Shown here: one piece after another, positions 23,490-35,335 of the stretch
Layout of the letters: every line of letters starts with the position of its first letter
Position numbering within the stretch: the first letter of the stretch is position 1
Origin: Salvator merianae
Taxonomy: Eukaryota > Chordata > Lepidosauria > Squamata > Teiidae
Assembly: GCA_003586115.2 (NCBI GenBank)
Contig: QVOM02000073.1
Span: forward strand, 29,773,298-29,837,297
Length of the DNA: 64,000 nt
Reading direction: 5' to 3'
The notes under the pieces: generated by a model
What the model saw: the letters and a program-made list of their open reading frames with translations, nothing else
The model's database searches: none
Told to the model about the DNA's origin: nothing
Made by a program: the position numbers and the translations under genes

Positions 23490-25019
23490 ATATTAGCTAG
23501 AGGCTACTATGAGTGAAATCTTTCCTATATCTTGACTCTGGTAGTTTCCACACAGGAAGAGCGCTACAAGTGAGTGTTCTTTCCTTCTCAATTAAGACAG
23601 GAAAGCACTTCTTGTAAAGCAGCAGTGTGCTGTTTCCACACTGCCTGATGTCCTTCTCTCCCAAAATTGGACTGAGGGAATCCCCAGGTGTGGTTTGACA
23701 AATGGGAGAGGCTTTCTCCCATCGCATCAGCATCAGCTTTGAGTTTGGCATGTGAGAGGGAAAGCTGTGTTTACCTCCCACACCAGGTATCCCGCAGTCA
23801 GATTTTGTTAAAACAGCTCTATAATACAAGTGCCATCGTGGAACTTATGGCAGCATAGCAGCAGAAGAGTACAATATCAATACACTCACCACGCTCTTCC
23901 TCTACATTCCACATACAGTGAGGATCCAGTGTTGGGCAAAGGGCTGGTGCCAGACTGGTTGCTCAGCCAAATATTCAACATGTTCTACCATGACATAGAT
24001 AAAAGGAAGTATCATATTGGAGTCAGGGAGGGATTCTGGTTGCCACATTGGCAGCCTGAACTGGTTGGTGGTATGGTATGCCGACACTGTCGATGGGTGC
24101 TTTAATAGGTTTGATTCTGCCCCAAATAGGTGCTTATGTACAAGGAATGTAAACACAGGTGCAAATGACCTTGCATCTGTATCTCGTGGACTTGCCTATG
24201 TTCAACATGTTCATTTTTCCACATACAAAACCAGCATTTTAGAGCAAAGAATTCTTACCAAGTTTTCCTTAATGATATTTAGGGTGGTCCTCCTCCTCCT
24301 CCCCCCTCCTATAATAAAAAAGAAATCACTCATCTGAGCTGCCTCTTGTATTCTGTAAATGGCATTGCCCTGGCACAGATCAATCCCCTCAATGACAACT
24401 GAGCCTAAGCCTAAACAAATGTCCCATGGGAGATTTGTGATTTATACAGTGAAACACTATAAATCACAAATTTCTGGACATAAAGACCTAAAAGAAAAGA
24501 AAAAAAGCACCAGTGTCCTTTCTTTGGTCTGAAATCCACTCATTAAGTCTTTTACAGAAAATATACTATATATTTGTTATATCCTTGTGTAGAAAGCCTG
24601 ACTATGGTCTGATGCAATCAAGGAAATAGGGCTGGGAGATACATTATCCAGTAGCTATGCAAGCTAAGAAGTTGACTCACTAACTAGTGAGTAACTTTGC
24701 CCTGAGTTCTCTGAATAAGAAACATTTACCTTCAAATTATTGGAATAATCCAAGGACTCCTCATGATCTCAGGACAGTGCTTGGGTTGCAGCTACAATAT
24801 TACTGAAAGTCACTATCTGGGAACAGGAAATGATGCTCTTTCTAACAGCGCACTGTTCAGCTTATTTCTCATGATGATTCCCAGCCATTTACTGGCACTT
24901 TGACAATATAATTGTTTCCTGCCATAACATTTACCACTAAATTGTGCTTAATATCCAAATCTAACTGAACATAAACCCATAGAGATCAGAAAAGTTTGCT
25001 TTTATTTGTTACAAGTAAT
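23490..25019. other. Unassigned sequence
   Basis: The part at 23530-24240 is somewhat GC richer than its surroundings and may be an eroded DNA transposon, but no inverted ends could be paired. The remainder has no recognised repeat or gene. Confidence 0.35.
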
Positions 25020-25330
25020 TTTCAACCCATCCTGCCTGACAGCTAAATAGAGGCTTGATTGGAAAGCAATTAACATATTGAAAAACCTGTGAAAAACAAC
25101 TTATTTTCAATCAATGGCAGGCGGGTGGAAATGGCAAACAGTTCAGGGCTGCCATCTGCATGTCTATAAACAGAGGTCCACGCATTTTTGTTCCAACCAC
25201 AGCACTGCTGTGATTTAGAAATGGTCTTGATTGCCTGCTTCACCAGAGTGTGACACCATTGTTAATGCCAATGTAAATTTTAGTGTCAATCTCATTGTGA
25301 TGTTTCAGAACGGGACAGATGCAGGCAACC
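25020..25330. other. Candidate conserved non-coding block
   Basis: A repeat-free stretch with dense short regulatory-type cores: GATTGGAAAGCAATTAAC (homeodomain plus inverted CCAAT), CAATCAATGG, CATCTGCATG (E-box and POU half-site) and TCTATAAACA (forkhead-like). Its appearance is that of an ancient vertebrate enhancer. Conservation was not measured. Confidence 0.35.
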
Positions 25331-25539
25331 TTTTTTTCCTCCTTTGGGTAGTTGGGCAACTGCAAACCCCCGGTTTTTGAAATGTCACAGCTTTAATACA
25401 AAAGAGAGCACACCAACTCTTCCTGAACACTGGTGTATATAAAATGAGAAACTCAGATGCACACGCACACAGACATACACAGAGAAAGGGAGGGGAGAGA
25501 TGAGGTTCCTCCAGTCCCTTCCATTTATCTGACTACTGT

Positions 25540-26110
25540 GACATTGTAAAATGCAAGTGCATCATCTATTTTATGAAATGCTGGATAGGAATATGCATGT
25601 TTCTTCTCAGGAAAAAAGAAAAGCAATGCCAATTGAAAGCATCTGACAATCTAAAGTGTCACCTGGCCTATTCCTCCCAGTATTAAAAGGTGTCAGTGGG
25701 GAAGTGAATGCAGTTGTAAAGGACTGGCTGATCTAATTGATCCCATCCCCCTAAGGAAAGCTACACTTTATTTAATTAAGAGCAGTACCACCTGCTTGGT
25801 GTACTGGGGTCTAGCAATTCACTTCCATCAGCAGATTAGGGCAGAGCATTTAAACAGCACACGGTGCCAAAATACTGCCACATTAAGCTATGGCAGTGAT
25901 TTTAGGTTTTAGCAACATTAGCTGAATTACAACTGATTGGCTGGGAGCAAATCAGATCTGAATCAAACCTTCGCTGCACTAAATGAATAATAAGACAAAG
26001 GACTTTTGAAAAATTATTTGCATAGCAGCTAAACAAAATTGGGTTAATTTAAGTTTGAATATAGAGTAACAGTGACTGGCAAGATGTTTTCATGTTCACT
26101 TCAAAAATGC
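25540..26110. other. Candidate conserved non-coding block
   Basis: Complex repeat-free sequence containing TTTAATTAAGAG, CCACCTGCTTGG (E-box), CTGATTGGCTGGGA (CCAAT) and AATTATTTGCATAGCAG, an octamer-like POU site. It is immediately upstream of unassigned DNA and about 700 bp from the dead hAT gene. Inferred from texture only. Confidence 0.35.
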
Positions 26111-26799
26111 AAAGGACAAAACCAAGGATATAATAATAAAGCATGAAAGTAATGTTATGTCTTTATAGTACGTGAGTTTCAGGAGACTGTTCCAGTCAGA
26201 TCTAAGACCATGAATTGGCAGGACTATAATGTAATTCAAAAAGACAAATGCTGTTCTGAGACATGAAGTAATTACCCTTTACATTAGTGAAGATACCTAA
26301 GAGTGTGATCTGCCAATCAGGTTTGTTATGTTGCTCTGATTATAACTGATTTTGTCCTTGCACCAGTTTGAGTGTTGAAGTCCATGCAGCATGCAGATGT
26401 TTTTAAGAGCATGCTGGTGACTATTTTATAAAAAAAAAAAATTAAAAAGCTCACTGGAAAGCACATTACTAATTAACTGAATAAAATGAATAGAAGGAGA
26501 ATAATAAGAGGCTGTCCAGCTAACTGCTGGATAGACTTTATGTTAGCTAGTAGCTGGATAGACTTATGAAAATCACTCCGATAGACCTAAGAAAGACTGA
26601 TAGACCTTCTACAGACTGGTCAATGTGGAGGAGGTCAATCCACATGGTTGACATGAATCTGCTACAATTAGATGGCATCAAGCAAGCATACAAGCAAGCA
26701 ATGAGAAGTGTTGGCATACTTCTCTGTCCATGTATCTACCTTCTGTTCCAATTTTCCCTACAAGCCACTTTATTTTACTGTAGAATAAATTATTAAAAA
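26111..26799. other. Unassigned sequence
   Basis: No gene or repeat recognised. A short direct repeat (AACTGCTGGATAGACTTT and TAGCTGGATAGACTTATG) lies near 26521-26570. Confidence 0.4.
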
Positions 26800-26807
26800 G
26801 TCATTTC

Positions 26808-28603
26808 TAGGGAAGTGCACAAACTTTTTTCCTGGTTTGGTTCACATCGAGGCCAGTTGGCTCTTCCTTCTATATCATTGTCAACTCACTGAAGCTGATA
26901 GTAAAGATTGTCAGATGCACCAACTCATGGTGCTCCTTTGAAACTGTACTACAGGAGAACTCCTGCTGCTGGATACGGGAAAATCACTGCCAACCGGCCC
27001 TTTGCTGTCCAATGCCTGGTCCATCCTCTGTATCTCAACTATCTTAGCTTCTTGGACCAGGCAATTTCTCCATCGAGGGACCTTATCCCTTGGGATAACT
27101 GCCTCCTTTACCCTTGGGTGAAGAAGGCTGGCCAAGATGGTTGCAGCCTTTCTGTTCAAGGATTCTGTCAGTCTCTTCTTAACTCCAGCCCAAACCTGAC
27201 CTGCCAATGCCAGGACAGCACAAGTTGTCAACTTGAGCTAGAGTCCAATCAGCCACTTGTCATGACAGTTGCAACTGGCAGTGTCTTAGTTTCACTCAAG
27301 TGTCTTAACAACATCAAAGACATTATACCACTTTCCAGGGCAGAAACTCCACTCCTCCATGGGACACTTGAGCAAGTTATGGGTGGAGATGTTTGTGGGG
27401 ATCAGATATTCTGGCATGTGATGCTCTTTCGGCATCTTGCTGAGCACTAGACAGCCTCTTGTACTGTGATGAAAATGGCCATCAATCTTGTGGCACCTCT
27501 CCACAAGGTCTACAATGAAAGTGGCACAACCCCCAACTGCTTGGCTGTCTTGACTATATTTTTCCTGTTGTCAGTGACCATGAATCCATGGCAGAGGACT
27601 GGATCCCAGCTCAGCCAATACTTTACCTTCTGGTCCATGGTCTCTGCCAGATGGCCAGCAGTGTGGGTGCTGTCCAAAAGGACCAAAAGGGGCATCCCTG
27701 TCAAAGAAGAAGTTGGAGCACCACCAGCAGCACTGGCTGAGCAATCGCCCTCACTCTGCTACCACCACCATTGTGCAGGGAGAGAAAGGAAAGAACAGTG
27801 CAATCCACAGATGAAATGTGAAAGGCATAACTGAACTGGGCTGGATGGCACTATGTGACATCCATTCCTGCACAGTGTTCCTGCAATCAGTGTTCAGAAA
27901 CGGCACCATACTTCTGCTAAACATGGTGCATGAGGACATTTGATATTTGGGGATCAACAGGTAGAGCAGCCAGCAGAAACCAACATCCTCAATCGCTGAC
28001 AGTGGATGATCATCAAGAGCAATCATCTCTGCAATGGTCCAGGTAATGAGAGATTGATCTTGGTGGTCATCTCATTTATCCCTCGAATACTGCAACCACT
28101 GCCCCAGAAACTGAGTCTGCCAGGTGACATACACATTTGCCAGGCCTAGTGCTTCCAGCAGCGAGAAGCATGCCAGCTTGGTACATCTGAAGATGCCTCA
28201 TTAATGCTGTAGTGCTCCCTGATGACCCATGCCTTACAGCAGTCAGGCAGTGTAATCTGGAGAACCAAAGCAGAGCTCAAAACACTATACTACCTTAAGA
28301 GCACCGCTTCTTCACTAGCGGTAATGGCTTCTTCACTAGTGGTAATGGTTCTGCTGTTGATGGTTCCTACTGGGGAGCAGAACCATCACTCCATCCCCAT
28401 CATGGAGCTCTTAAGGTCCAAGGTGAGGCTCCTGCTTCTCCTCAGTCTTGGACTGTGAGGTCACATTAGAACCAAGGAAACCGTCAGCACCTCTGCCCCC
28501 TCTCTGGCTGGAGGAATCTTTGATTCCTCATTATGAGAGACCCTATGCTGCCTAAATCAAAAAAAGACCTAGGCGCAGCATATACCTCAGGTTCACTTCC
28601 CTA
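26808..28603 (-). pseudogene. Decayed hAT transposase (ZBED-like) with element ends
   Basis: Minus-strand transposase remnant, read N to C in broken frames. STTALMRHLQ near 28215-28173 matches the end of a BED zinc finger. The 91-residue frame 28026-27751 has MIALDDHPLSAIEDVGF, the standard start of the hAT core, and then FTFHLW, where the family has a catalytic Asp in TTDLW-type motifs; here it reads His. Frame 27704-27510 has HTAGHLAETMDQ and TDNRKNIVKTAKQLGVV, which carries the second acidic motif. FHHSTRGC...PKEHHMPE follows at 27474-27408, and LLHPRVKE near 27126-27103. The C-terminal hATC dimerisation domain is missing: only about 100 bp remain before the left end. Ends TAGGGAAGTGCAC (26808) and GTTCACTTCCCTA (28591-28603) are inverted and resemble the short hAT elements in this window. 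Flanking 8-mers do not match. Many frameshifts and stops make it inactive. Confidence 0.8.
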
Positions 28604-28705
28604 GCTAGGAAAGGTAAGCCTAGATACAGTATATCCATGGATTCTTTGGTGCAGGTATGCAGAGAACAGACCCCTCGGATGCCATCATGCCGTGACCAGC
28701 AACAC

Positions 28706-28762
28706 TCCTTCCTTCCTTCCTTCCTTCCTTCCTTCCTTCCTTCCTTCCTTCCTTCCTTCCCT
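28706..28762. repeat. (TTCC)n microsatellite
   Basis: About fourteen TTCC units; the plus-strand reading as a FLPS repeat peptide is not a gene. Confidence 0.95.
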
Positions 28763-29292
28763 CCTACCTGCCAATCTAGCCTTTCTTATTCCTTTTCCTC
28801 TCTCAGGCATAATGCAAGTTTTAATGAAGCCCTAAATTCCATATCCTAACAGTGGCAAGGTGGGTGGTAGCCCTGAAGACTCGGGGTTTCCTAAGTGGGT
28901 GTGGGCAGAAGGGACCTGCTGTGAAAACACACAATTTTGGGTGAAGTCAATTATCCCAAACAAGCAGCAGGGTAAATCTGAGGGATTCTCCAAAAATAAT
29001 TTGGTTTGGGAAAACAGCAATGAATTGGGAAACTTAAAGATCTAAATGGAGAGAAAGGGATTTTGGATGGCCTACACTGTACCCTCCCCCCGCCCTAAAA
29101 CCTAGCCTGTAACTCTCATCCTAGTCCATACTGTAACCAAAATTAAATGGATTTAAATCCCCTTTTCAAAAGCCATTTCTCTGTTCTAACCCTAGAAGAA
29201 GAACAAAAAGGCAATACAGTGGCTGTAGTGTTCCAACACCTCTGTTCATACAAGAGCACCTTCTACTTTGGGGTGCTCATCTACAACGGTGT
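28763..29292. other. Unassigned sequence
   Basis: No repeat family or gene recognised. Confidence 0.4.
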
Positions 29293-29805
29293 CACAAACA
29301 AACTCAAGTAACCAAAAAACCTTATGCCCCTTCCAGAACCTTTAGAGAACAGAGAAAAGCCCTTTCAGGATGCGGGGGGGGGGGGAATCTCCTTCCCCCG
29401 TTCAAACCAGGGAAGAAACGAACTCAAGTAAGCAAATTAGATCCCAGCTAGGACTTTTACAGAACCAAGAAAAACCCCTTGAGGGACAGTAAGATTCCCC
29501 TCCACTCATGCCAGAGCACAAACAAACTCAAGTAAAAGAAATGAATCCCACCTGGGACTTTAAAGAGCCAAAAAAAAATAGTGACTTTTCAGGCTGACAG
29601 GACTCATTCCTCCTCATACTGGGCCACAAATAATGCAAAAGTAAATAAAAGTGGGGCTATCTCACTACTACCAAACACCTGGCAGTCAGGGATATTTAAA
29701 GAACAGGGGAGAAAAAAAGACAGCTTTTCAGACAAGCAGGACTCATTGCACTCTTGTTAGCACACAAACAAAAGGACAAGTAAAGAAATTATGCAGCTAT
29801 CGAGA
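29293..29805. repeat. Diverged minisatellite, ~104-138 bp unit, 4-5 copies
   Basis: The unit start CACAAACAAACTCAAGTAA recurs in variant form at 29293, 29413, 29517, 29625 and 29763. Each unit then carries a GGGACTTT-AAAGA-CC type block, an A-rich segment, and a CTTTTCAGG...GGACTCATTCC type block. Units differ in length and by many substitutions, so the array is old. A G-run of ten lies in the first unit (29375-29384). I do not recognise the family. Confidence 0.75.
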
Positions 29806-29919
29806 TGTGCCTGCTATCATAACCCCCAACCCTTTCCTTATGGCTAAACAAAACACTGCTCTATTCCTTAAAAGAAGTGACTTTCCTTATGTCTGTTCTA
29901 GGTGCTGTCAGAATGCATC

Positions 29920-30148
29920 AGTATAAGAATATAAGCAATGACCCACTGAATCAAACTCATGGCCCATCCAGTCCATCAGTCTGTTCTCTGCAGCTAGCCA
30001 ACCAGCTGCAGAGGAAAAACCACAAGCAAGAAAGAAGCTCACAGCTTGCACTGCTTGCAGTCTCCCAATAGCTGGCCTTCAGGAGCATACCAGCTCCTAC
30101 TACCACCACTGGGGCTAATAGCCATTAATAGCCCTGATTCCCATGAAT
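29920..30148 (-). mobile_element. CR1 LINE 3' fragment, first part
   Basis: Minus-strand copy of the CR1 3' region. On the plus strand it starts with AGAATATAAGCAATGACCC, continues with CCCATCCAGTCCATC, and reaches TAGCCATTAATAGCCC and CATGAATAG, the same block as at 2208-2250. The expected continuation resumes at 30496, so an insertion splits it. Confidence 0.7.
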
Positions 30149-30495
30149 AGGGCATTCTTCATGATGGCCCCCTAACTATGGAACAGTCTCCCCAATGAGA
30201 TTTGCCAGATATCTATGCCTGATTCATTCGATTACCAGGCAATTGCATCTTTGTTCCCAAGCCTTCAGGGAGTAATTTGTAAACCCACTACCTTTTCTTT
30301 ATTTATTTTCTGTAGGTGTCCCATACTTAGACATACTTTTCTTTTTATTGTTATCTCTACTCTTTTCACAATTTCATTTTTATTTTCTTGTTACTGATTT
30401 TTATTTTCCACTTTCTGTTTTATATGGTTGCTTTTTATTGTACATCACCTTGAGATGGTGGTGCTGGGTGGTATAAATAAATAAATTGATCCAAT
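30149..30495 (+). mobile_element. L2-clade LINE 3' end inserted in CR1
   Basis: Begins with a CTATGGAACAGTCTCCCC block (the family's NSLP-type C-terminal ORF2 region) and ends CATCACCTTGAGATGGTGGT followed by GGTATAAATAAATAAA. This is the usual L2-clade 3' end, with the AAAT tail on the plus strand. It separates the two halves of the CR1 fragment. It retains no intact coding frame. Confidence 0.65.
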
Positions 30496-30545
30496 CCCTT
30501 TTTGAAACCACCCAAGCTGGATGGATTGACCTTCCCTACCATGCA
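30496..30545 (-). mobile_element. CR1 LINE 3' fragment, second part
   Basis: GATCCAATCCCTTTTTGAAA, then CCACCCAAGCTGGATGG, is the complement of the CR1 block that precedes the TTCATGAA-type block, so it continues the fragment at 29920-30148. Confidence 0.6.
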
Positions 30546-30744
30546 CATCCACTCTAACATGTACAGCTGTTGGATGGCCTGCTATCTAACCAAGCAGAAA
30601 GGCAACAGCTAGCACCAGGGGCTGTCAGCCTAAGACTGGCAGGTAACAGAAGGACAGAGGAGAAAAAGCAAATGACCTTTACTGATTTTGCTTCCTAGCT
30701 ATTCTATTGTACTCTGTTTAGTGTGCCAACGAGCATAGTTTCAT

Positions 30745-30830
30745 TAATTAATTAAAATATTTATACCCCATCCTTCACCTGTAGGTCCCAGGGCCAGTCA
30801 CAGCAATAAAAAAAATAAAATCAATCCATT
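30745..30830 (-). mobile_element. L2/CR1-clade retroposon 3' tail
   Basis: The plus strand reads TTAAAATATTTATACCCCAT, then CACCTGTAGGTCCCAGGGCC, the complement of the tail described at 3735-3850. Confidence 0.6.
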
Positions 30831-31639
30831 CTAGCTTATGTGACCTAGCTCATTTGGCATAGTCATCAAGCCTATTTAATAAGTTGGTCTCAAAATTTGC
30901 TTTGAGAGGATGGAAAACATATGGGATGGGACATATGAGTCTACATCTCTTAGGTAAGGGTTTTGTGTCTTGTTTCTTCATATCACCTTCAACTAAGAAT
31001 CTGCACTTGAAGAGGGTGCTTTCGTTAGAAAGCTGAAGGGACTTGTTGAAATCAGTAGCAATTTGGGAATCTGACTTTGAATTTGATAAACAGACATAGA
31101 AGCATATTTTTCCCCCTGCAGTTATGCTTTTGAAGGCTTGGAAGGTGGCATTACTTGGCATCCAATGACAGGATCTGAAGGTCTATACATCTTGTGTAGA
31201 AGTGTCTGCTAAGTCTAATTCAATGGGCCATACATAAAGATTTGTGGAAAAGTGCTTGCTTTACTGCTTCCCTAAGCAAACTCAGGTCTTCAGGTCTTGG
31301 ACAGGCATAAGTAGGCAGATTTCTGTGGACAGCTAACTCAAAGCAGCACGAATTACCTGGAAGGAGTAAGGGTGAGTGCTTGCCCTTAAGTCACTAGTAA
31401 GACTCCTGAGGGAGCATCATAGAGTGTGGGGACCTCCAGACCATGGGAACAGCTTACAACACAAGTGCTTAAGTGGCCAAGGAAGCTGAACTGCAGACTC
31501 TGGGGACACTTCTGCTAAAGGAGCCTGTGGCCACATTGAAACTCCAGGTTCCTAACTAAATCCCAGCTAAGCCAAATCCATAAAGTATATTGACTTTTTT
31601 TTTCTCCCAAGCCATGGGTTCCCTTACGTACCTTAAAGA
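30831..31639. other. Unassigned sequence
   Basis: No gene or repeat recognised; the 103-residue minus-strand frame 30850-31161 has no recognisable domain. Confidence 0.4.
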
Positions 31640-31647
31640 GTTGTAGT

Positions 31648-33404
31648 TAGAGATATGCACAAACTTAAATGGTGGTTTGGTACAAATCAAAACATTTGTA
31701 GTTCAGTTTGAATTCAGACTGACTTAAGCTGGTTCAACCTGGTTACGCATTTAAAAATGCAATTTTAAAAACCTTTTTAAAAGGGTAAAATGAACTATGG
31801 ACAACTATAACACTTCCATATTAGGCAAAATCTTAGTCATAAAAATGATGGAAATTCCAAGATTCTTATATATATAGATATATTTCCAAACCATACATTA
31901 TAATGTGCCAACTAAATTAAAAAAGTAATTGGGATATGCAATTAACTAAATGTGTTTTTATAGGTAAAAAGCAAAGAATCTCAAATTACTGTATGACTTT
32001 TTAAGCACAGGTGGATGCGATTTTCCAAACTTGTCTTGGTACCAGGACACATTTAAAATAACCTAACTTTTATATTTCCAACACTTAAGTAGAAAATGGT
32101 GGGTTGACTATGAAATGGGTAAAATAAATTAGCTCTACATCCTTTATATTCAGATGCAAAACAGATACATTTAAAATTATCTCTAATCCATTTATGACAG
32201 CTAATTTACAAATATGCTCTAAATGGAGAAACTGTCTCTTTAAATATCCATCAAAACATATGCCCTTAAAATATGTCATCAATATAGAACTTCAAATTGA
32301 TAATGACTTTGGGTTCCACTTGAAACTATAGAACTTTTAAACATTAAAGTTTATTGCTGAAATGAAAAAGGAAGTATTGATGAAGAGAAACTGAGAAATA
32401 AAATCCAACCTAATAATAATAATTTGATGCTGTATAATACTATCAGACTACTATTAACTTCTCTAGTACTAACTGCAACTCTTAACAGGTCATCCAGTTT
32501 ATCTGAACATTCCATACAAATTTATTATCAGTACCTAAAGGACATATAATATATATACTGATATTGCACTCCAGTTTTATTTGGTAATATGTATTCACAT
32601 ATGTCTCCAAAATGTTGGTGGGGATGTCAAACTATAGGTTGAGCATGTGTAGTGGTCTTGTTCATACGTTAAAAATTGGGAGGGGGGGGAATAATCCTGA
32701 AGTTAATAGGATACTTAGAAGCAATTACAATTTCACCATGAAAAGAAATGAAAATAAATTGATTAACCATAAAACCTTGTTATACTTGATGCTAATAGTT
32801 GTTAGACAAGTCATCACAGAAAGTTGAAAAGATAATGACCAACTTAATATACAACTGTGGTTTTATAAGCTAACAGAAATAGCAGTCTTTGAACTGATAA
32901 TGCATCAAAATAACATCACAAATGAAGTATCCAAGAAACTGACTGCTTACATAGAAATACAGCATGTTTGCAGCACCACTACTTTCACTACTGCTTAAAT
33001 AAGAAATATGACTACCAAGGAGAATAAAATGATTTTACTTTTATATGTACAATATTTTGCAAATCTATAAGTTTACTGTTTAAACTGTTTATATTTTAAT
33101 CTTATTATGTTTATATCTTTACTTTATGGCTATATAATTTTCTTGAGTATAGTTGAATATATTTACTGTAATTTTATGTATTATTCAAGATATATTAAAT
33201 TAAGAATAAAATACTAATGAACTGAAACAACTAGTTCAAATCAAACCAGTTGGTTCAAGTGTTTTAATTGAACCCCCCCTTGATTCAGTTTGAATTTTAA
33301 CCAACCTCCTAAACCTGAGGATCCTTCAGTTTGAATTCAGACTGCTCAAACTACTCAGTTTGATTTGAACCAGTTTGTATTCCAACTGGTTTGACACATC
33401 TTTA
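31648..33404. mobile_element. hAT element carrying an inserted L1 fragment
   Basis: The left end TAGAGATATGCACAAAC and the right end GGTTTGACACATCTTTA are inverted repeats of the TAG...CTA family. The flanking 8-mers GTTGTAGT (31640-31647) and GATGTAGC (33405-33412) match at 6 of 8 positions. The arms contain the family's GTTCAAA and TTTGAAT motifs. The middle is occupied by L1 sequence (32130-33180), so the L1 arrived later than the hAT element or replaced part of it. Confidence 0.75.
32130..33180 (+). mobile_element. L1 3' fragment, second copy
   Basis: Closely similar to 10440-11660. For example, ATCCATCAAAACATATGCC occurs at 32249 and 10541, and the 3' blocks AATATTTTGCA and CTTGAGTATAGTT recur in order. 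About 150 bp present near 10860-11030 is absent here. The piece near 32580-32630 reads as a C-terminal ORF2 segment (PVLFGNMYSHMSPKCWWGC), a better preserved version than the one at about 11040-11090. Confidence 0.75.
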
Positions 33405-35335
33405 GATGTAGCCTTCAGTCGGATGCCTAAGGCTTCTAAACAACTGCTGTATATAGAATCATAAGAAGAGGTACCAAAACCTCTTTTTCCAACCCATCCT
33501 TTTCCACCTTGTCCAGTTGATTCTAGTTACCAAACATGCATATAAATAGAATTTTAGGGAAGGCTCCTTGATCAGGAGAAAGGGAACTGACTTCTGAGAA
33601 AGGCCTCTATAGGAGAATTGGCTTCAGTTGCATATATGAGTTACAAACATGGTGAGAGACCAAGAAACCCATGGAAAGTCACTGTGTCGGACTGAGCAAA
33701 GGTGTCTCCATTTTGAAATCTTTAGTATAAAAGCAGAGCTTGAAGAATGGAATTTTTCTTTCTCCTTGCTATTAGGACAAGCTGAACGCAGGTAAAGTGT
33801 AAAGGAAAATGAAACAAAAATATCAATAGTGATAATTAAGTAGAAAGTTTGATTGCATCTTAAAAGCCTGAGTTTCTGTTACAAGTTGTGGCTTCCTTGA
33901 AGTAATCTGAAAAACAAACATTTAAGTTGAAGGCTTAAGTTTCAGTGTTAAAGTCAACAAAAGTTAACACAAACTGTGCTGAACTCTGAATAGAAAATTA
34001 CAAAAAGCAATTTTAATTAAAATAAATATTTTCTTGGAATTTGGGTTTTCAAAGATGCTGAACAAAATCTGTACAGCAGGATTTGGGTACTATATTACCA
34101 TTTGGAAGGTTGTTTCCACAAAAGCAATACCAATTATTTGTCTTGCCCCACTTTTTGTTTGGTTTTGTTAACAATAATTAAAATACTATCAAGGAACATC
34201 AGCAAGATACTTATAAACTCTGATAAAAAATAGTATAAACTTACTGTTAATGTCACTTGAGCATGTACACAGAACAAGAAGTTTCAGGGTTTGTTGAGAT
34301 TTCATAGGGACATACTGGGTTTCTTTTTGATGCACCTTTCTAGGAGGGTCTAGTCTGATGTCAGAGTTTCTTCTGTTTAGATTAGCATAATAATACTCCT
34401 CAGGTAGTATGCAGGTAGGGGTGTGGTTTCTCATCCACCCTATCTGCTCCATAACAAGATTTAAAAGAAATTTTGTTCCTGTGACTAAAGAGGCTTGTGT
34501 CACATTTTGCTGTTTAAACTCCATCTATTTACATTTGGAAGAAGTTAATTGAAGAACTTGTGCATGTGCTTCCTTAGTTTTACTTTTTGCACTTGGAGAG
34601 GCTGAGAGAAATTTCTGTGTGTATCTTTTTTGATAGTTTTGAGGTTTATTGATTAGGATTTGGTTTTATTCTTTCTTTCCCTTTTATATCTTTTTTTATT
34701 TTAGTCGTTTAAATTGTTTTTATTTGGCTTTTTATTAATAGGGAAAAGTTTTGGTAGAACTTGTAACATAATTAAAACTTGAACAGATGCTTGGCTAATT
34801 TTTACAGTGAAATATTGAGAAGTTTTATATTACACTTATGATTTTTGTTTTCTGCATTTTTAATAAACTTTTTCATTATGTTTTTGAATAATCTTCTGTT
34901 TGATTTTTATGCTGCTTTGTTGTTGTTTTATGGGTAATTATGGGTGATTTTGCATTTTTAAAACCTGTGTCAAGAGATCTTGTCCTCTCAGGGTTTTGTA
35001 CTTGGGAAAGTTATTTCTCTGATTAATATTTCCCAGGGCATTGCTCGTAATAGGATTATGAGCCTGCAGTCAGTTGCTTGCCAATTAGTGTAGCAAGGCA
35101 TTGTAAATGGTGGACTTTTCTAACTGCATCACCATCATCTAGTCACAGAATACTGTAATAAGTCTACTGTAGCTCTCTGACCAGTCTTGAGAAGTGACCA
35201 AACAGTCAAAGCGCCCTTTTGCCTTATAGCTTTCTCCTTCCTTTCTTATGTCCAATGACCCTTCTTTCTTCCTCACTACCTTGTTCCCAAGTCAGCTCAA
35301 GAAACTTTTTGCCTTCCCGAAGTCTAAGAAATATT
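33405..35335. other. Unassigned sequence
   Basis: AT-rich with T-rich stretches (34620-34750). No gene or repeat family recognised; the 111-residue minus-strand frame 34189-34524 has no recognisable domain. Confidence 0.4.

Noticed and set aside
23530..24240. DNA transposon bounded by TTTCCACA motifs
   Set aside because: The two motifs are in the same orientation, not inverted, and no duplication was found.
26908..27450. 180-residue plus-strand frame
   Set aside because: It is the antisense of the hAT transposase remnant, whose motifs are on the minus strand.
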